DNA of 64,000 nt from Gordonia sediminis (GCA_004193205.1 RZUM01000008.1:287647-351646); one strand, 5' to 3'; positions 36,822 through 53,095 are shown, numbered from the stretch's first letter. A program made the numbers and translations. The notes: generated from the letters alone by a model not told the origin.

Positions 36822-36842
36822 CAAAAGTGTCTTACACTTTTG
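36822..36842. promoter_or_regulatory. AT-rich inverted repeat upstream of the RHH gene (putative operator)
   Basis: CAAAAGTGT and its exact reverse complement ACACTTTTG are separated by CTT. The site lies 74 nt before the RHH start in a lower-GC stretch and overlaps TACACT (36833-36838), a TANNNT -10. It is a natural candidate for autoregulation by the RHH protein. Confidence 0.5.
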
Positions 36843-36916
36843 GGGTGCAGGTGAGACCCTGGTAGACAACGTCGATCAGTTGACCCGATCAGGGACGAGA
36901 ATAGAGGTGACCAGAG

Positions 36917-37204
36917 ATGAGTTCGAGGAATGCACGCGACTACGAACGTATGGCCGACGCGGTCGAGGGCGGCGAGTACAAGAACGTCGGCCCCCTCGAA
37001 GTCGGTGCCACCCTCAAGATGGGCCGACCGCCGGTGGGTGAGAAACGAGACACAGCCTCACGCTCAGTGCGCCTACCTGCAGCACTCGATGCACGGCTGG
37101 CTGACTACGCGGAAGACACTCGGACCACTCCAAGTGAAGTGCTCAGGCGCGCAGTCGATGAGTATCTGAGCAATCATCCGACGCGGCGAGACCAGCCGTC
37201 GTAG
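36917..37204 (+). CDS. Ribbon-helix-helix (CopG-like) antitoxin-type protein without a partner
   Basis: This is a 95-residue protein. The C-terminal half is a typical RHH/CopG domain: SRSVRLPAALDARLADYAED, then PSEVLRRAVDEYLSNH. The N-terminal half is charged with GRPPVGEKRD, as in some BrnA/VapB-like antitoxins. Upstream and downstream I find no toxin reading frame (no BrnT, PIN or RelE motif), so it is an orphan. ATG 36917 follows AGAGGTGA. It sits between two direct copies of the MBL 3' end, which suggests acquisition with a small mobile unit. Confidence 0.75.
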   Translation: MSSRNARDYERMADAVEGGEYKNVGPLEVGATLKMGRPPVGEKRDTASRSVRLPAALDARLADYAEDTRTTPSEVLRRAVDEYLSNHPTRRDQPS

Positions 37205-37267
37205 AGCCGGCAAGTTACTGAACGACCCGGTTCATGGTCAGGTGGCCAGGTCGTCTCGCGTCGGGTG

Positions 37268-37954
37268 CTACCAACCCCGCTCGCGCCACTCGGCCAACGA
37301 CGGTCGTTCCGCACCCAGCGTCGTGTCCTTGCCGTGTCCGGGGTAGACGACTGTCGAGTCGGCGTAGCGGTCGAAGAGTTTGGTCGAGACATCGTTCAGG
37401 AGCGTGTCGAAGTCGCCCGGCTCCCACGTCTTGCCGACGCCACCGGGGAACAGCGAGTCGCCGGTGAACAGGTGCACCACGCCGTCGGAGTCGGTGAGGG
37501 CGAGCGCGATCGAACCCGGTGTGTGCCCTACGAGGTGGATGGCATCCAGCGTGAGATCGCCCACCTCGATGGTGTCGCCGTCGTCGACCAGGCGATCCGG
37601 GGTGACCGGGAGTTCGGTGGCGTCGAGTCGACCGGCCGCGGTGGGCACTCCGAGCGCGTCGGCGACCTGTTCGAGGGCTTGCCAGTGGTCGAAGTGGCGG
37701 TGGGTGGTGAAGATGAGGCGGGGCGTGCCCGGCAGTGTGCGCACCAGGTCGAGTACCTGCTCGGCATCGTTCGCGGCGTCGATGACGAGTTGGTCGCCGC
37801 TCTTGCGGGATGTGATGACGTAGACGTTGTTGTCCATAGGACCCACCGAGAGTTTCACGATGGTGGCCGTGTCGAGTGTGCGTCGCTGCGGCTGCCGTGA
37901 CTGCGACAGGTCGCCGGTGTAGTCGTCGGTGATGGTCACGTCCTGGGAGGTCAT
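37268..37954 (-). CDS. Metallo-beta-lactamase-fold hydrolase (glyoxalase II-like)
   Basis: This 228-residue hydrolase shows the canonical dinuclear zinc motif HxHxDH as TTHRHFDHWQAL, the later His in HLVGHTPGSIAL, Asp in FTGDSLFPG and His in VYPGHGKDT. It resembles the glyoxalase II-like protein at the same position next to uvrA in mycobacteria (Rv1637c). ATG 37954 is 7 nt after TAGCCT and fits a leaderless message; the frame reaching 38116 is rejected. Its last third is duplicated as a pseudogene at 36530-36711. The thioester or lactone substrate is unknown. Confidence 0.87.
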   Translation of the reverse strand: MTSQDVTITDDYTGDLSQSRQPQRRTLDTATIVKLSVGPMDNNVYVITSRKSGDQLVIDAANDAEQVLDLVRTLPGTPRLIFTTHRHFDHWQALEQVADALGVPTAAGRLDATELPVTPDRLVDDGDTIEVGDLTLDAIHLVGHTPGSIALALTDSDGVVHLFTGDSLFPGGVGKTWEPGDFDTLLNDVSTKLFDRYADSTVVYPGHGKDTTLGAERPSLAEWRERGW

Positions 37955-37961
37955 GATCGCC

Positions 37962-37967
37962 AGGCTA
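37962..37967 (-). promoter_or_regulatory. -10 box of leaderless MBL hydrolase gene
   Basis: TAGCCT on the minus strand precedes ATG 37954 by 7 nt, with no ribosome binding site. Confidence 0.5.
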
Positions 37968-38088
37968 TGCCAGATTCGGAGATCGAGGGCCCGAGTATCG
38001 TGAAGCATTGGCTGTCGGTGGCCCCCGTTAAGGTATGCGCGGAGCGGGCTGCCTTCCGGCGGGTCGAACCTTGTCGCAGCACAGCCCC

Positions 38089-38122
38089 ACAGCACGCACA
38101 GCCCTACAGCACGCACAGCCCA
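38089..38122. repeat. Two 17-bp tandem repeats upstream of uvrA, with partial flanking copies
   Basis: ACAGCACGCACAGCCC plus one variable base occurs twice in tandem. Truncated copies flank it on both sides (about 38077-38135). It lies in the uvrA leader about 65 nt before the start codon. Slippage or regulator binding are both possible. Confidence 0.75.
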
Positions 38123-38186
38123 ACAGCACAGTCACACACACCAAACGGTCCGATGCGAGTCGGTCGGTAGCGAATGAGGATCTCAA

Positions 38187-41069
<2,883 letters not shown>

Positions 41070-41136
41070 GCCCTGTCATGGGCTCCTCGGTGGAGGGGTT
41101 GGCCGGCAGGCGGAGGCAGCCCCGCTGCTCAGTTGC

Positions 41137-41460
41137 TCAGAGACCCATGGACTTGCGGATCTCGTCGAGCTTCTTCTTGGCCGCCTCGTCGCGTTTGCGC
41201 ATCATCTCGTCGACCTGCTGACCCTCAGGGGTCGCGTGGGCGAGTTCCTCGCTCCCGATCGCCGTCGCGATCCGGTTCTCGATCTTGTCGCGCACGAAGT
41301 CGAAGGTGGGCACACCCTGCTCGGTGTAGTTGGGGTCCGGGACCGGTGGGATGTAGCCGGTGGGCGTCGTCGTGGCGGTCTGAGGTGCCTGCGCCGGATC
41401 GGCCACAACCTCGCCCTCGACGACGTCGGGGTTCGGATTCTGTGGTGTATCGCTGGTCAC
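41137..41460 (-). CDS. Small conserved hypothetical protein, charged C-terminal helix
   Basis: This 107-residue protein has no membrane segment. The first 45 residues are Pro/Thr/Ala-rich and probably disordered, with YIPPVPDPNYTEQGVPTFDF. The last 35 are a highly charged helix (MMRKRDEAAKKKLDEIRKSM). The gene lies 46 nt downstream of the DUF1844 gene on the same strand and converges on uvrA. Coding is supported by strong third-position GC and a tidy gap between neighbours. The function is unknown. Confidence 0.65.
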   Translation of the reverse strand: MTSDTPQNPNPDVVEGEVVADPAQAPQTATTTPTGYIPPVPDPNYTEQGVPTFDFVRDKIENRIATAIGSEELAHATPEGQQVDEMMRKRDEAAKKKLDEIRKSMGL

Positions 41461-41506
41461 GATTCCAGCCTACGTCGCGAAGAACCCGTCCCGGCCCCAG
41501 CCGCCC

Positions 41507-41926
41507 CTACCACCCGCGCACCGGACCGGTGTACTTCTCACCCGGACCCTCGCCGGGCGCGTCGGGATGTGCACTCGCCTCACGGAACGCCAGCTGCAGA
41601 CCCTTGAGGCCGTCGCGGATCGGGGCGGCGTGGATGCCCAGATACTCGGTGGAGGCCTGAACCAGGCCGGCCAGCGAGGTGATCAGCCGGCGCGCCTCGT
41701 CAAGATCGACCTTGTCGGGATCGGCGCCCTCGGCCAGCCCGAGCTTTTCCGCCGACGCGCTCATCAGCATCACGATCGCCTTGGTGACGACCTCGATCGC
41801 CGGAATATCGGCCAGGTCGCGCACGTTATCAACGTCGTCCGGCTCCGGACCGACGACTCCGTCGCCACCTTCCTCGGCGCCCGTCTCGGGCATCTGTGCA
41901 GGTGACGAATAGGAGTTCTCAGTCAT
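41507..41926 (-). CDS. DUF1844 family protein
   Basis: This is a 139-residue acidic protein. The central helix-rich part (DIPAIEVVTKAIVMLMSASAEKLGL, read in two pieces, then DEARRLITSLAGLVQASTEYLG) matches DUF1844, a small family common beside infC in actinobacteria. ATG 41926 is chosen; the longer frame to 42868 runs antisense to infC and is rejected. It is divergent from infC. The function is not established. Confidence 0.8.
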   Translation of the reverse strand: MTENSYSSPAQMPETGAEEGGDGVVGPEPDDVDNVRDLADIPAIEVVTKAIVMLMSASAEKLGLAEGADPDKVDLDEARRLITSLAGLVQASTEYLGIHAAPIRDGLKGLQLAFREASAHPDAPGEGPGEKYTGPVRGW

Positions 41927-42130
41927 GGCTGCTAGACTTCCATAGCACGACCGCCCCGGTTCACGCCGGGGTCGCAAGTGGAGTTCCGCTCCCACCGTCA
42001 CGACGCGGCCTTGCCGCAGTTGTACGGTCCGGTTCACGCCGACGGTCACGTTGCCCCAAAATGGGCGACGTCGATGCGTTGGCCTGATGTCATGTCGAAA
42101 GACGTCACGTCGGCGAACCGGTCGGTATCG

Positions 42131-42163
42131 GAGCCCTGTGGATGTAGCGACATCCCGGGGCTC
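42131..42163 (+). promoter_or_regulatory. Nested hairpin in the infC leader
   Basis: An inner stem GGATGT/ACATCC with loop AGCG is closed by an outer stem GAGCCC/GGGCTC. It ends 75 nt before the infC initiation site and is followed by TTCTGCT. It could be an attenuator or a fold involved in infC-rpmI-rplT control. No known leader family was recognised. Confidence 0.45.
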
Positions 42164-42238
42164 TTCTGCTGGGGACGGTTCGACCTTCGCCCGACATCGC
42201 GAGGCGGTCAGAAGAGAAGAACTGATCAAGGAGGCCCC

Positions 42239-42847
<609 letters not shown>

Positions 42848-42915
42848 CCACCAGCGCGCGAGACACACCCGACGACGACGGGTGGGGTTCTCGCACGCTC
42901 GAATGAAGGAAGAAC

Positions 42916-43110
42916 ATGCCGAAGAGCAAGACCCACAAGGGCACCGCGAAGCGATTCAAGGTGACCGGCAGCGGCAAGATCGTTCGCCAGAAGGCCAACC
43001 GCCGCCACCTGCTGGAGCACAAGTCCTCCCGCCGCACCCGCCGCCTCGACGGCGTCGCCGTGGTGGCCGAGAACGACGCTCCGCGCATCAAGCGACTGCT
43101 CAACCGCTGA
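42916..43110 (+). CDS. rpmI: 50S ribosomal protein L35
   Basis: This is a 64-residue basic protein with the family pattern [20 protein letters not shown] at the start, then [17 protein letters not shown] 42916 follows AAGGAAG. It lies 68 nt after infC, with a weak hairpin in the gap, and 39 nt before rplT, forming the conserved infC-rpmI-rplT operon. The protein is assembled into the large subunit. Confidence 0.96.
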   Translation: MPKSKTHKGTAKRFKVTGSGKIVRQKANRRHLLEHKSSRRTRRLDGVAVVAENDAPRIKRLLNR

Positions 43111-43149
43111 TCGCACCCTGACATCTGACGAACGAAGAGGACTGAACAC

Positions 43150-43530
43150 ATGGCACGCGTGAAAAGGGCTGTAAACGCCCAGAAGAAGCGTCGTTCAACC
43201 CTGGAGGCCTCCAAGGGTTACCGCGGACAGCGCTCGCGTCTGTACCGCAAGGCGAAGGAGCAGCAGCTCCACTCGATGACCTACGCCTACCGGGACCGTC
43301 GCGCCCGCAAGGGTGAGTTCCGCAAGCTGTGGATCGCGCGTATCAACGCCGCGGCCCGCGCCAACGACATCACCTACAACCGCCTCATCCAGGGCCTCAA
43401 GGCCGCCGGCGTCGAGGTGGACCGCAAGGTGCTCTCCGACATCGCCGTCACCGACCCCGAGGCCTTCACCGGCCTCGTCGAGGTCGCCCGCAAGGCGCTG
43501 CCGGCCGACGTCAACGCCCCGGCTGCCTGA
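43150..43530 (+). CDS. rplT: 50S ribosomal protein L20
   Basis: This 126-residue protein has the normal basic N-terminal helix ([20 protein letters not shown]) and the globular part [21 protein letters not shown]20 binds 23S rRNA early in assembly and represses its own operon in other bacteria. ATG 43150 follows GAAGAGGA. A 65-nt gap separates it from the rRNA methyltransferase gene, which is probably cotranscribed. Confidence 0.96.
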   Translation: MARVKRAVNAQKKRRSTLEASKGYRGQRSRLYRKAKEQQLHSMTYAYRDRRARKGEFRKLWIARINAAARANDITYNRLIQGLKAAGVEVDRKVLSDIAVTDPEAFTGLVEVARKALPADVNAPAA

Positions 43531-43595
43531 CGGTCTCGCTCCTTGAGTCAAACGGTCGCACGACCCGCGACGAACGCGGCGACAGGAATCATCTG

Positions 43596-44405
43596 ATGGA
43601 GATCCTGTCCGAACGTTCGTCGCGGGTCGTGTCGTATGCGAAGCTGCATCGCGCCGCCGTCCGCCGCGCGGAAGGGCGTTTCCTGGTGGAGGGGGCCAAC
43701 TCGGTCACCTCGGCGCTCGTCGACGACCGGGCCGAAACTGTGCTCGTCCCCGAGGCCGACGCCGACCGATACCGCGAGATCATCGATCTGGCCACCGCGC
43801 GCGGTGTGCCGATCGTCGGTCTGACCGGACCGGCCGCGGTCAAGCTGGCCGAAACCCAGACCCCCACCGGGGTGTTCGCCGTGTGTCCGCTGCTCGACGT
43901 CGCGTTGACCGACGTGCTGGCGGGGTCGCCGCGGCTGCTGGTGGTCGCCGTCGAGCCCCGGGAACCGGGCAACCTGGGCACGCTCATCCGATGCGCCGAC
44001 GCGATGGGCGCCGACGCCGTCGTGCTCCTCGGCGACGCCGTCGATCCGCACAACGGCAAGTGTGTGCGGGCCAGCGCCGGCAGCGTCTTCCACCTGCCGA
44101 TCGCGCGCGATCGCGACGTCGACTCGGGTCTGGCCGCAGTGCGTGCCGCCGGCGTCACCCTGCTCGCCACCACCACCGACGGCGAGACCTCCCTTCTCGA
44201 CGCCGATGACCTGCTCGCCGCGCCGACGGCCTGGCTGTTCGGCAACGAGGCCCATGGCCTGCCCGACGCGGTGATCGCCGACGCCGATCACCGGGTCGCC
44301 ATACCGATCCGCGGGCGCGCGGAGAGCCTCAACCTCGCGGCCGCCGCCGCGATCTGCCTGTACGCGAGCGCCCGGGTGCAGGCGAACAATCCTCACGCGA
44401 TCTGA
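43596..44405 (+). CDS. SpoU/TrmH family rRNA 2'-O-methyltransferase
   Basis: This 269-residue enzyme has an N-terminal substrate-binding domain (residues 1-95, including RRAEGRFLVEGANSV) and a C-terminal SPOUT knot. Motif 1 is PGNLGTLIRCADAMGADAV, motif 2 WLFGNEAHGLPD and motif 3 ESLNLAAAAAICLY. The same position after rplT holds tsnR in mycobacteria. It methylates a ribose in RNA, probably 23S rRNA; thiostrepton resistance should not be assumed. ATG 43596 is chosen because the protein then begins MEILSERSSRVV; the longer frame overlaps rplT. Confidence 0.9.
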   Translation: MEILSERSSRVVSYAKLHRAAVRRAEGRFLVEGANSVTSALVDDRAETVLVPEADADRYREIIDLATARGVPIVGLTGPAAVKLAETQTPTGVFAVCPLLDVALTDVLAGSPRLLVVAVEPREPGNLGTLIRCADAMGADAVVLLGDAVDPHNGKCVRASAGSVFHLPIARDRDVDSGLAAVRAAGVTLLATTTDGETSLLDADDLLAAPTAWLFGNEAHGLPDAVIADADHRVAIPIRGRAESLNLAAAAAICLYASARVQANNPHAI

Positions 44406-44452
44406 GTAGTTCTGCTCAGTCGCAAACCGGCGACGCGGGCGATTCTCGAGGC

Positions 44453-45739
44453 ATGACCGAGACCCCCACACTCGTCGACCGCGACCGTGTCGTCGACATC
44501 CTGCGCATCGGGTCGCTGATCGTCGTCGTCGCCGGCCACTCGATCATGCTGACCGTGGACTCCGGGCCCACCGGCATCACCCTGGGCAACGTGCTCGCCG
44601 AGGTACCCGCGCTGCAGGCGTTCACCTGGCTACTGCAGATCCTTCCGCTGTTCTTCTTCGCCGGCGCGGCGGCCGCGACGTACGGCTGGTCGTCGTCGCG
44701 CGCGACGACACGTACCCCCGGGCAGTGGCTCCTGGGCCGCGCGCAGCGATTGCTGCGGCCGGTCGCCTGGTACATGTCGGCCGTCCTCGCTGTGCTCCTG
44801 GTGCTGCGCCTGCTGGGGGCGACGGCCCTCGCCGACCTGGTCGCCCGGCTCGGCGTCCAGCTGCTGTGGTTCCTGGGTGCCTACCTGCTGGTGCTGGCGG
44901 TGGTCCCGACCCTGCAGCAGATTTCGACGGCCCGCCACGTGGCGTGGGCGCTGGCGGCCTGTGTCACGTCGACGGCGATCATCGACGCGGTCCGGTTGAC
45001 CATCGGCCCCGATACCCTCGGCTACCTCAACTTCCTCACCGTGTGGACGGTCCCGGCGGTGCTCGGCGTCGCCTACGCGAAACGGCTGATCCGCCCCCCG
45101 GTCGCGGCCGCACTGGCTGCTGTCGCGTTCGGCGTCGATGTCCTGCTGGTCGCCGCCGGCCCCTACGAGCCGTCGCTGGTGACGGTGCCCGGCCAGCACC
45201 TGTCCAACATGTCCCCGCCGAGCCTGCTGCTCGCCGGTCACGCCATCACGCTGTGCGCACTGGCGATCGCGCTGCGTGGGCCGATTGCGGCGCTGGTCGC
45301 CCGGCCGCGGATCTGGTGGTGGACGGTGGCCGGTAACCGCGCCGCGATGACGCTCTATCTGTGGCATCTGCCGGTGCTCGCGGCGATCATCGGCGGAGGA
45401 GAACTCCTGGGTGTGACCCGCTCCGATCCGCACACCGTGATGTACCCGGTGGTCGTCGCGACGCAGACCATCGCGCTGATCCTCACGATGATCCCGGTCG
45501 CGGCCCTGCTGGCGCCGCTGGAGAACCGGCCACTGCCGTGGTGGGACGACCCGCTGGCACCCGCCGCGCACCGGCTGCGCGACACCATCGTGTTGACGGC
45601 CCTGTTGGTGACCGCGGCGGCCACGTTGTCGGTGGCCCGCTACGGACTGCTCGGACCGGGGCGCTACTGGCTCGCGATCGCGGTGGCCGGAGCGGTTCTC
45701 GCCCGGCTACCTGCGGCTCGGCGCTTCGGGCCGGTCGAC

Positions 45740-45742
<3 letters not shown>
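44453..45742 (+). CDS. Acyltransferase 3-like integral membrane protein
   Basis: This 429-residue protein has about ten membrane segments. The beginning DRDRVVDILRIGSLIVVVAG then H-S-I-M resembles acyltransferase family 3, in which an early Arg and His belong to the active site. A later TLYLWHLPVL matches the family's last conserved block. Such enzymes transfer acyl groups to sugars or lipids across the membrane. Its C-terminus extends 60 residues past a normal core with two more hydrophobic stretches. The ATG follows CGAGG closely. The substrate is unknown. Confidence 0.75.
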
Positions 45743-46888
<1,146 letters not shown>

Positions 46889-46954
46889 CCGACGACGACC
46901 ACCCCGGCAAACCCACACCCGCGAAGATTCGATCGATGAAAGTAGTTGGTTGAC

Positions 46955-49426
46955 GTGCGTGCCCCACAGTCCTGGTACACCGAGGTGCTCCGGCAGGGAG
47001 ATCCGGAGTGGTCGGCGACCACCGACGAGATCGACCAGGGATTCGTCCGTGTCGGGTTCGAGATCGAGGACATCGACCCGTTCCCGACCATCACCGGTCC
47101 GCTGGTCATCGGCCGTGTGGAGACCATCGAGGAGCTCACCGAGTTCAAGAAACCGATCCGGTTCTGCACCGTCGAGGTCGGCGAGGCGGCGCCGCGCGGC
47201 ATCGTCTGCGGTGCCCGCAACTTCGCGGCGGGTGATCTGATCGTCGCAGCCCTGCCCGGTGTCGTGCTGCCCGGCCCGTTCGAGATCGCCTCGCGCGAGA
47301 CATACGGCAGAGTCTCCGACGGCATGATCTGCTCGGTCTCCGAACTGGGCATCGGCACCGACCACAGCGGCATCCTCGTGCTGGCCCCCGGCACCGCCGA
47401 ACCCGGCGCCGACGCCTATGAGGTCCTCGGCCTCGACGATGCCGCCATCGACGTCAACGTCACCCCGGACCGTGGCTACGCGTTCTCCATCCGCGGCCTG
47501 GGCCGCGAACTCGCCGGCAGTTTCGGTGTTCCGTTCGTGGACCCGGCGGCCGCCGAGCCGGCGGCGTCGGCAACCGGTGATGCCTGGCCGGTGGCGATCG
47601 ACGACGACTCGTCCGCGCTGCGCTACACCGCTCGGGTGATCAGCGGCGTCGACGCGTCGGCGGTGTCGCCGTGGTGGATGCAGAAACGTCTGATGGTCGC
47701 CGGTGTCCGACCGATCTCGGCCATCGTCGACGTCACCAACTACGTGATGCTCGAACTCGGCCAACCGCTGCACGCCTTCGATGCCGACAAACTGATCGGC
47801 ACCATCACCGTGCGCTCGGCCCGGGCGGGGGAGAAGCTCACCACCCTCGACGAGGTCGTCCGGATCCTCGACCCCGAAGACGTCGTCATCGCTGACGACT
47901 CCGGGCCGATCGCGCTGGCCGGTGTAATGGGCGGAGGGGTCACCGAGGTCGGCGACACCACCACCACGGTGCTGCTGGAGTCGGCGAACTTCGACCCGGT
48001 CCGCGTCTTCCGCACCGGCAAACGCCACAAGCTCACCTCCGAGGCGAGCAAACGGTTCGAGCGATCCGTCGATCCCGAGGTCACCGCCGTCGCATCCGAC
48101 CGCGCCGCCCGGCTCATCGTCGAGATCGCCGGCGGCACCATCACCTCGCCGCTCAGCGAGGCGCGCGCACCGCTCACGCCCACGCCGTCGATCGCCATCC
48201 CGGCCGACGAACCCGACCGGACCGCCGGGATCACCTATCCCGCCGGGACGACCGCCGCGCGACTGACCGAGGTCGGCTGCGTCGTCGCCGGCGGCGATCC
48301 GCTCGAGGTCACCCCGCCGTCGTGGCGGCCGGATCTGCGTCAGCGCGCCGACCTCGTCGAAGAGGTGCTGCGACTCGAAGGACTCGAGGACATCCCCGCG
48401 GTGGTGCCGCGCGCCCCGGCGGGTACCGGCCTGACCGCCGAGCAGCGACGGCGCCGCGGTATCGGACGCACCCTCGCGCTCGACGGGTACGTCGAGGTGC
48501 TGCCGTACCCGTTCATGCCGGCCGGAGTCTTCGATCAGTGGGACCTGCCCGCCGACGATGAGCGTCGCCGCGCGGTGCGGGTGCTCAATCCGCTCGAGGC
48601 CGACCGCCCGGAACTGAACACCACCCTGCTGCCCGGTCTGTTGGAGATGGTGGCGCGCAATGTCGCCCGCGGACAGCGCGACCTGTCGCTGTACACGATC
48701 GGGCAGGTCGTCATCGCCGGCGGAAACGTCGCTCCGGTGGTGCCGCTCGATGTCACCCGGCGCCCGAGCGACGACGAGATCGCCTCGCTCGACGCGTCGC
48801 TGCCCGATCAGCCGCTGCACGTGGCCGTGGTCCTGACCGGACTGCATGACCCGGCCGGACCGTGGGGTCCCGGACGGGTCGCCGACCACACCGACGCCTT
48901 CGAGGCGGCGCGGTCGATCGGCCGCGCTGCCGGCGTCGTCGTCGAACTCTCCAGGGCCGATCACCGGCCGTGGCATCCCGGGCGCTGCGCCCGGCTGACG
49001 GTCGACGGCACGACGGTGGGTTACGCCGGCGAACTCCACCCGGCGGTGCTCGAACGCATGGACCTGCCCAAGCGACTGTGCGCGGTCGAGATCGACATCG
49101 ACGCGCTGCCGCTCGTCGCACATCTTCCGGCCCCCCGGGTGTCGCCGTTCCCGGCGGTGCTGCAGGACGTGGCGGTCGTCGTCGCCGACACGGTGCCGTC
49201 GGCCGACGTCGAGGCCGCGCTGCGCGTCGGTGCCGGTGAGCTGCTCGAGTCGATCGAACTCTTCGACGTCTTCACCGGCGACCAGGTGGGCGCGGGCAGC
49301 AAGTCGCTGACCTTCGCGCTGCGTTTCCGTGCCGAGGACCGCACCCTCACCGAGGAGGAGGCCAACGAGGCGAAACTCGCCGCGGTGGCCCATGCGGGTG
49401 ATCGGGTGGGTGCGCGGCTGCGGTGA
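46955..49426 (+). CDS. pheT: Phenylalanine--tRNA ligase beta subunit
   Basis: This 823-residue subunit contains the tRNA-binding OB domain early (FCTVEVGEAAPRGIVCGARNF in pieces), the B3/B4 editing domains, B5 (GVRPISAIVDVTNYVMLELG) and a C-terminal ferredoxin-like anticodon-binding domain ending ANEAKLAAVAHAGDRVGARLR. GTG 46955 is chosen; TTG 46946 adds three residues and cannot be excluded. The last codons (GCG CGG CTG CGG TGA) reappear in every unit of the tandem array that begins immediately downstream, so the array seems to have grown from the gene's 3' end. Confidence 0.96.
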   Translation: MRAPQSWYTEVLRQGDPEWSATTDEIDQGFVRVGFEIEDIDPFPTITGPLVIGRVETIEELTEFKKPIRFCTVEVGEAAPRGIVCGARNFAAGDLIVAALPGVVLPGPFEIASRETYGRVSDGMICSVSELGIGTDHSGILVLAPGTAEPGADAYEVLGLDDAAIDVNVTPDRGYAFSIRGLGRELAGSFGVPFVDPAAAEPAASATGDAWPVAIDDDSSALRYTARVISGVDASAVSPWWMQKRLMVAGVRPISAIVDVTNYVMLELGQPLHAFDADKLIGTITVRSARAGEKLTTLDEVVRILDPEDVVIADDSGPIALAGVMGGGVTEVGDTTTTVLLESANFDPVRVFRTGKRHKLTSEASKRFERSVDPEVTAVASDRAARLIVEIAGGTITSPLSEARAPLTPTPSIAIPADEPDRTAGITYPAGTTAARLTEVGCVVAGGDPLEVTPPSWRPDLRQRADLVEEVLRLEGLEDIPAVVPRAPAGTGLTAEQRRRRGIGRTLALDGYVEVLPYPFMPAGVFDQWDLPADDERRRAVRVLNPLEADRPELNTTLLPGLLEMVARNVARGQRDLSLYTIGQVVIAGGNVAPVVPLDVTRRPSDDEIASLDASLPDQPLHVAVVLTGLHDPAGPWGPGRVADHTDAFEAARSIGRAAGVVVELSRADHRPWHPGRCARLTVDGTTVGYAGELHPAVLERMDLPKRLCAVEIDIDALPLVAHLPAPRVSPFPAVLQDVAVVVADTVPSADVEAALRVGAGELLESIELFDVFTGDQVGAGSKSLTFALRFRAEDRTLTEEEANEAKLAAVAHAGDRVGARLR

Positions 49427-49427
49427 T

Positions 49428-49468
49428 CTCGATACGTTCTCGGCTGGCGCCTCGGACTACTCGATCAG
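49428..49468 (+). repeat. Left REP-like element after pheT
   Basis: It begins CTCGATACG and ends CTACTCGATCAG, and starts 1 nt after the pheT stop. Its ends are the reverse complement of those of the element at 49773-49815. The form CTCGATA..CTACTCGACCAG resembles intergenic palindromic repeats common in actinobacterial genomes (general knowledge). Confidence 0.7.
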
Positions 49469-49770
49469 CAGTAAGGGGTGTCGGCTGCGGTGACTCTAAC
49501 CTGGTCGGACTACTCGATCAGCAGTAGGGGGTGTGCGGCTGCGGTGACTCTAACCTGGTCGGACTTCTCGATCGGCAGTAACGGGTGTGCGGCTGCGGTG
49601 ACTCTAACCTGGTCGGACTTCTCGATCGGCAGTAAGGGGTGCGCGGCTGCGGTGACTCTAACCTGGTCGGACTACTCGATCAGCAGTAAGGGGTGTGCGG
49701 CTGCGGTGACTCTAACCTGGTCGGACTTCTCGATCGGCAGTAAGGGGTGCGCGGCTGCGGTGACTCTAAC
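49454..49770. repeat. 54-bp tandem repeat array (about six units)
   Basis: The string CTCTAAC recurs at 49494, 49548, 49602, 49656, 49710 and 49764, exactly 54 bp apart. Each unit contains GCGGCTGCGGTGA, a copy of the pheT 3' end, CTGGTCGGAC, a variant ACTACTCGATCAG or CTTCTCGATCGG, and CAGTAAGGGGTG. The first unit lacks one base. Because 54 is a multiple of three the array stays open as a repetitive frame, which I regard as fortuitous. Units of two types alternate irregularly, indicating unequal exchange or slippage. Confidence 0.95.
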
Positions 49771-49772
49771 CG

Positions 49773-52181
<2,409 letters not shown>

Positions 52182-52185
<4 letters not shown>

Positions 52186-53095
52186 CCGGCTCCGACACGG
52201 CGTCGACCACAGCGGGACTCAGTGCTCTGGAGAAGGCGACGGTGCTCGCCGAATCCCTGCCCGCGTTGCAGGCGCTGCACGGTGCGACCGTGGTGGTGAA
52301 GTACGGCGGCAACGCGATGATCGACGACGATCTCAAGCGGGCATTCGCCGCGGACATGGTGTTCCTGCGTGCCTGCGGCATCCACCCGGTGGTCGTACAC
52401 GGAGGCGGCCCGCAGATCTCCGCGATGCTCAAACGGCTCGGCCTCGAGGGCGAGTTCCGCGGCGGCTTCCGCGTGACCACTCCCGAGGTGATGGACGTCG
52501 CGCGGATGGTGCTGTTCGGCCAGGTCGGTCGTGAACTCGTCGGCCTGATCAACGCGCACGGACCGTACGCGGTCGGCATCACCGGTGAGGACGCGCACCT
52601 GTTCACCGCGACCCGACGCACCGTCCTCGTCGACGGCGTCGCCACCGATATCGGCCTGGTCGGCGACGTCACCTCGGTGAACACCTCGGCGGTGCTCGAC
52701 CTCGTGGCGGCGGGACGAATTCCGGTCGTCTCGACCATCGCCCCCGACCGCGACGGTGTGGTGCACAACATCAACGCCGACACCGCCGCCGGTGCGCTCG
52801 CCGAAGCGCTCGGGGCGACGCGCCTGGTGATGCTCACCGACGTCGAAGGTCTCTACACCGACTGGCCCGACCGCACCTCGCTGGTGTCGCAGATCGGCAC
52901 CGTACGACTCGCCACCCTGCTCGGCTCGCTCGACGCCGGCATGGTGCCGAAGATGGAGGCCTGCCTGCGGGCCGTCGAGGGCGGGGTGCGCCAGGCACAT
53001 GTGATCGATGGCCGGGTGCCGCATTCGGTGCTCGCCCAACTCCTGACCGACAGTTCGACGGGAACCACCGTCGTCGCCGACACCCCGGAAGCCTC

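Noticed and set aside
36604-37041. 145-codon frame ahead of the RHH gene as a possible toxin
   Set aside because: It starts inside the decayed MBL copy read on the wrong strand and overlaps the RHH gene out of frame. No toxin motif was seen.
41978-42238. N-terminal extension of IF-3 from ATG 41978
   Set aside because: The 87 extra codons resemble no IF-3 and cross the leader hairpin; the Shine-Dalgarno site points to ATC 42239.
49454-49770. CRISPR array
   Set aside because: The repeats are directly adjacent 54-bp units without unique spacers, and no cas genes are in the window.
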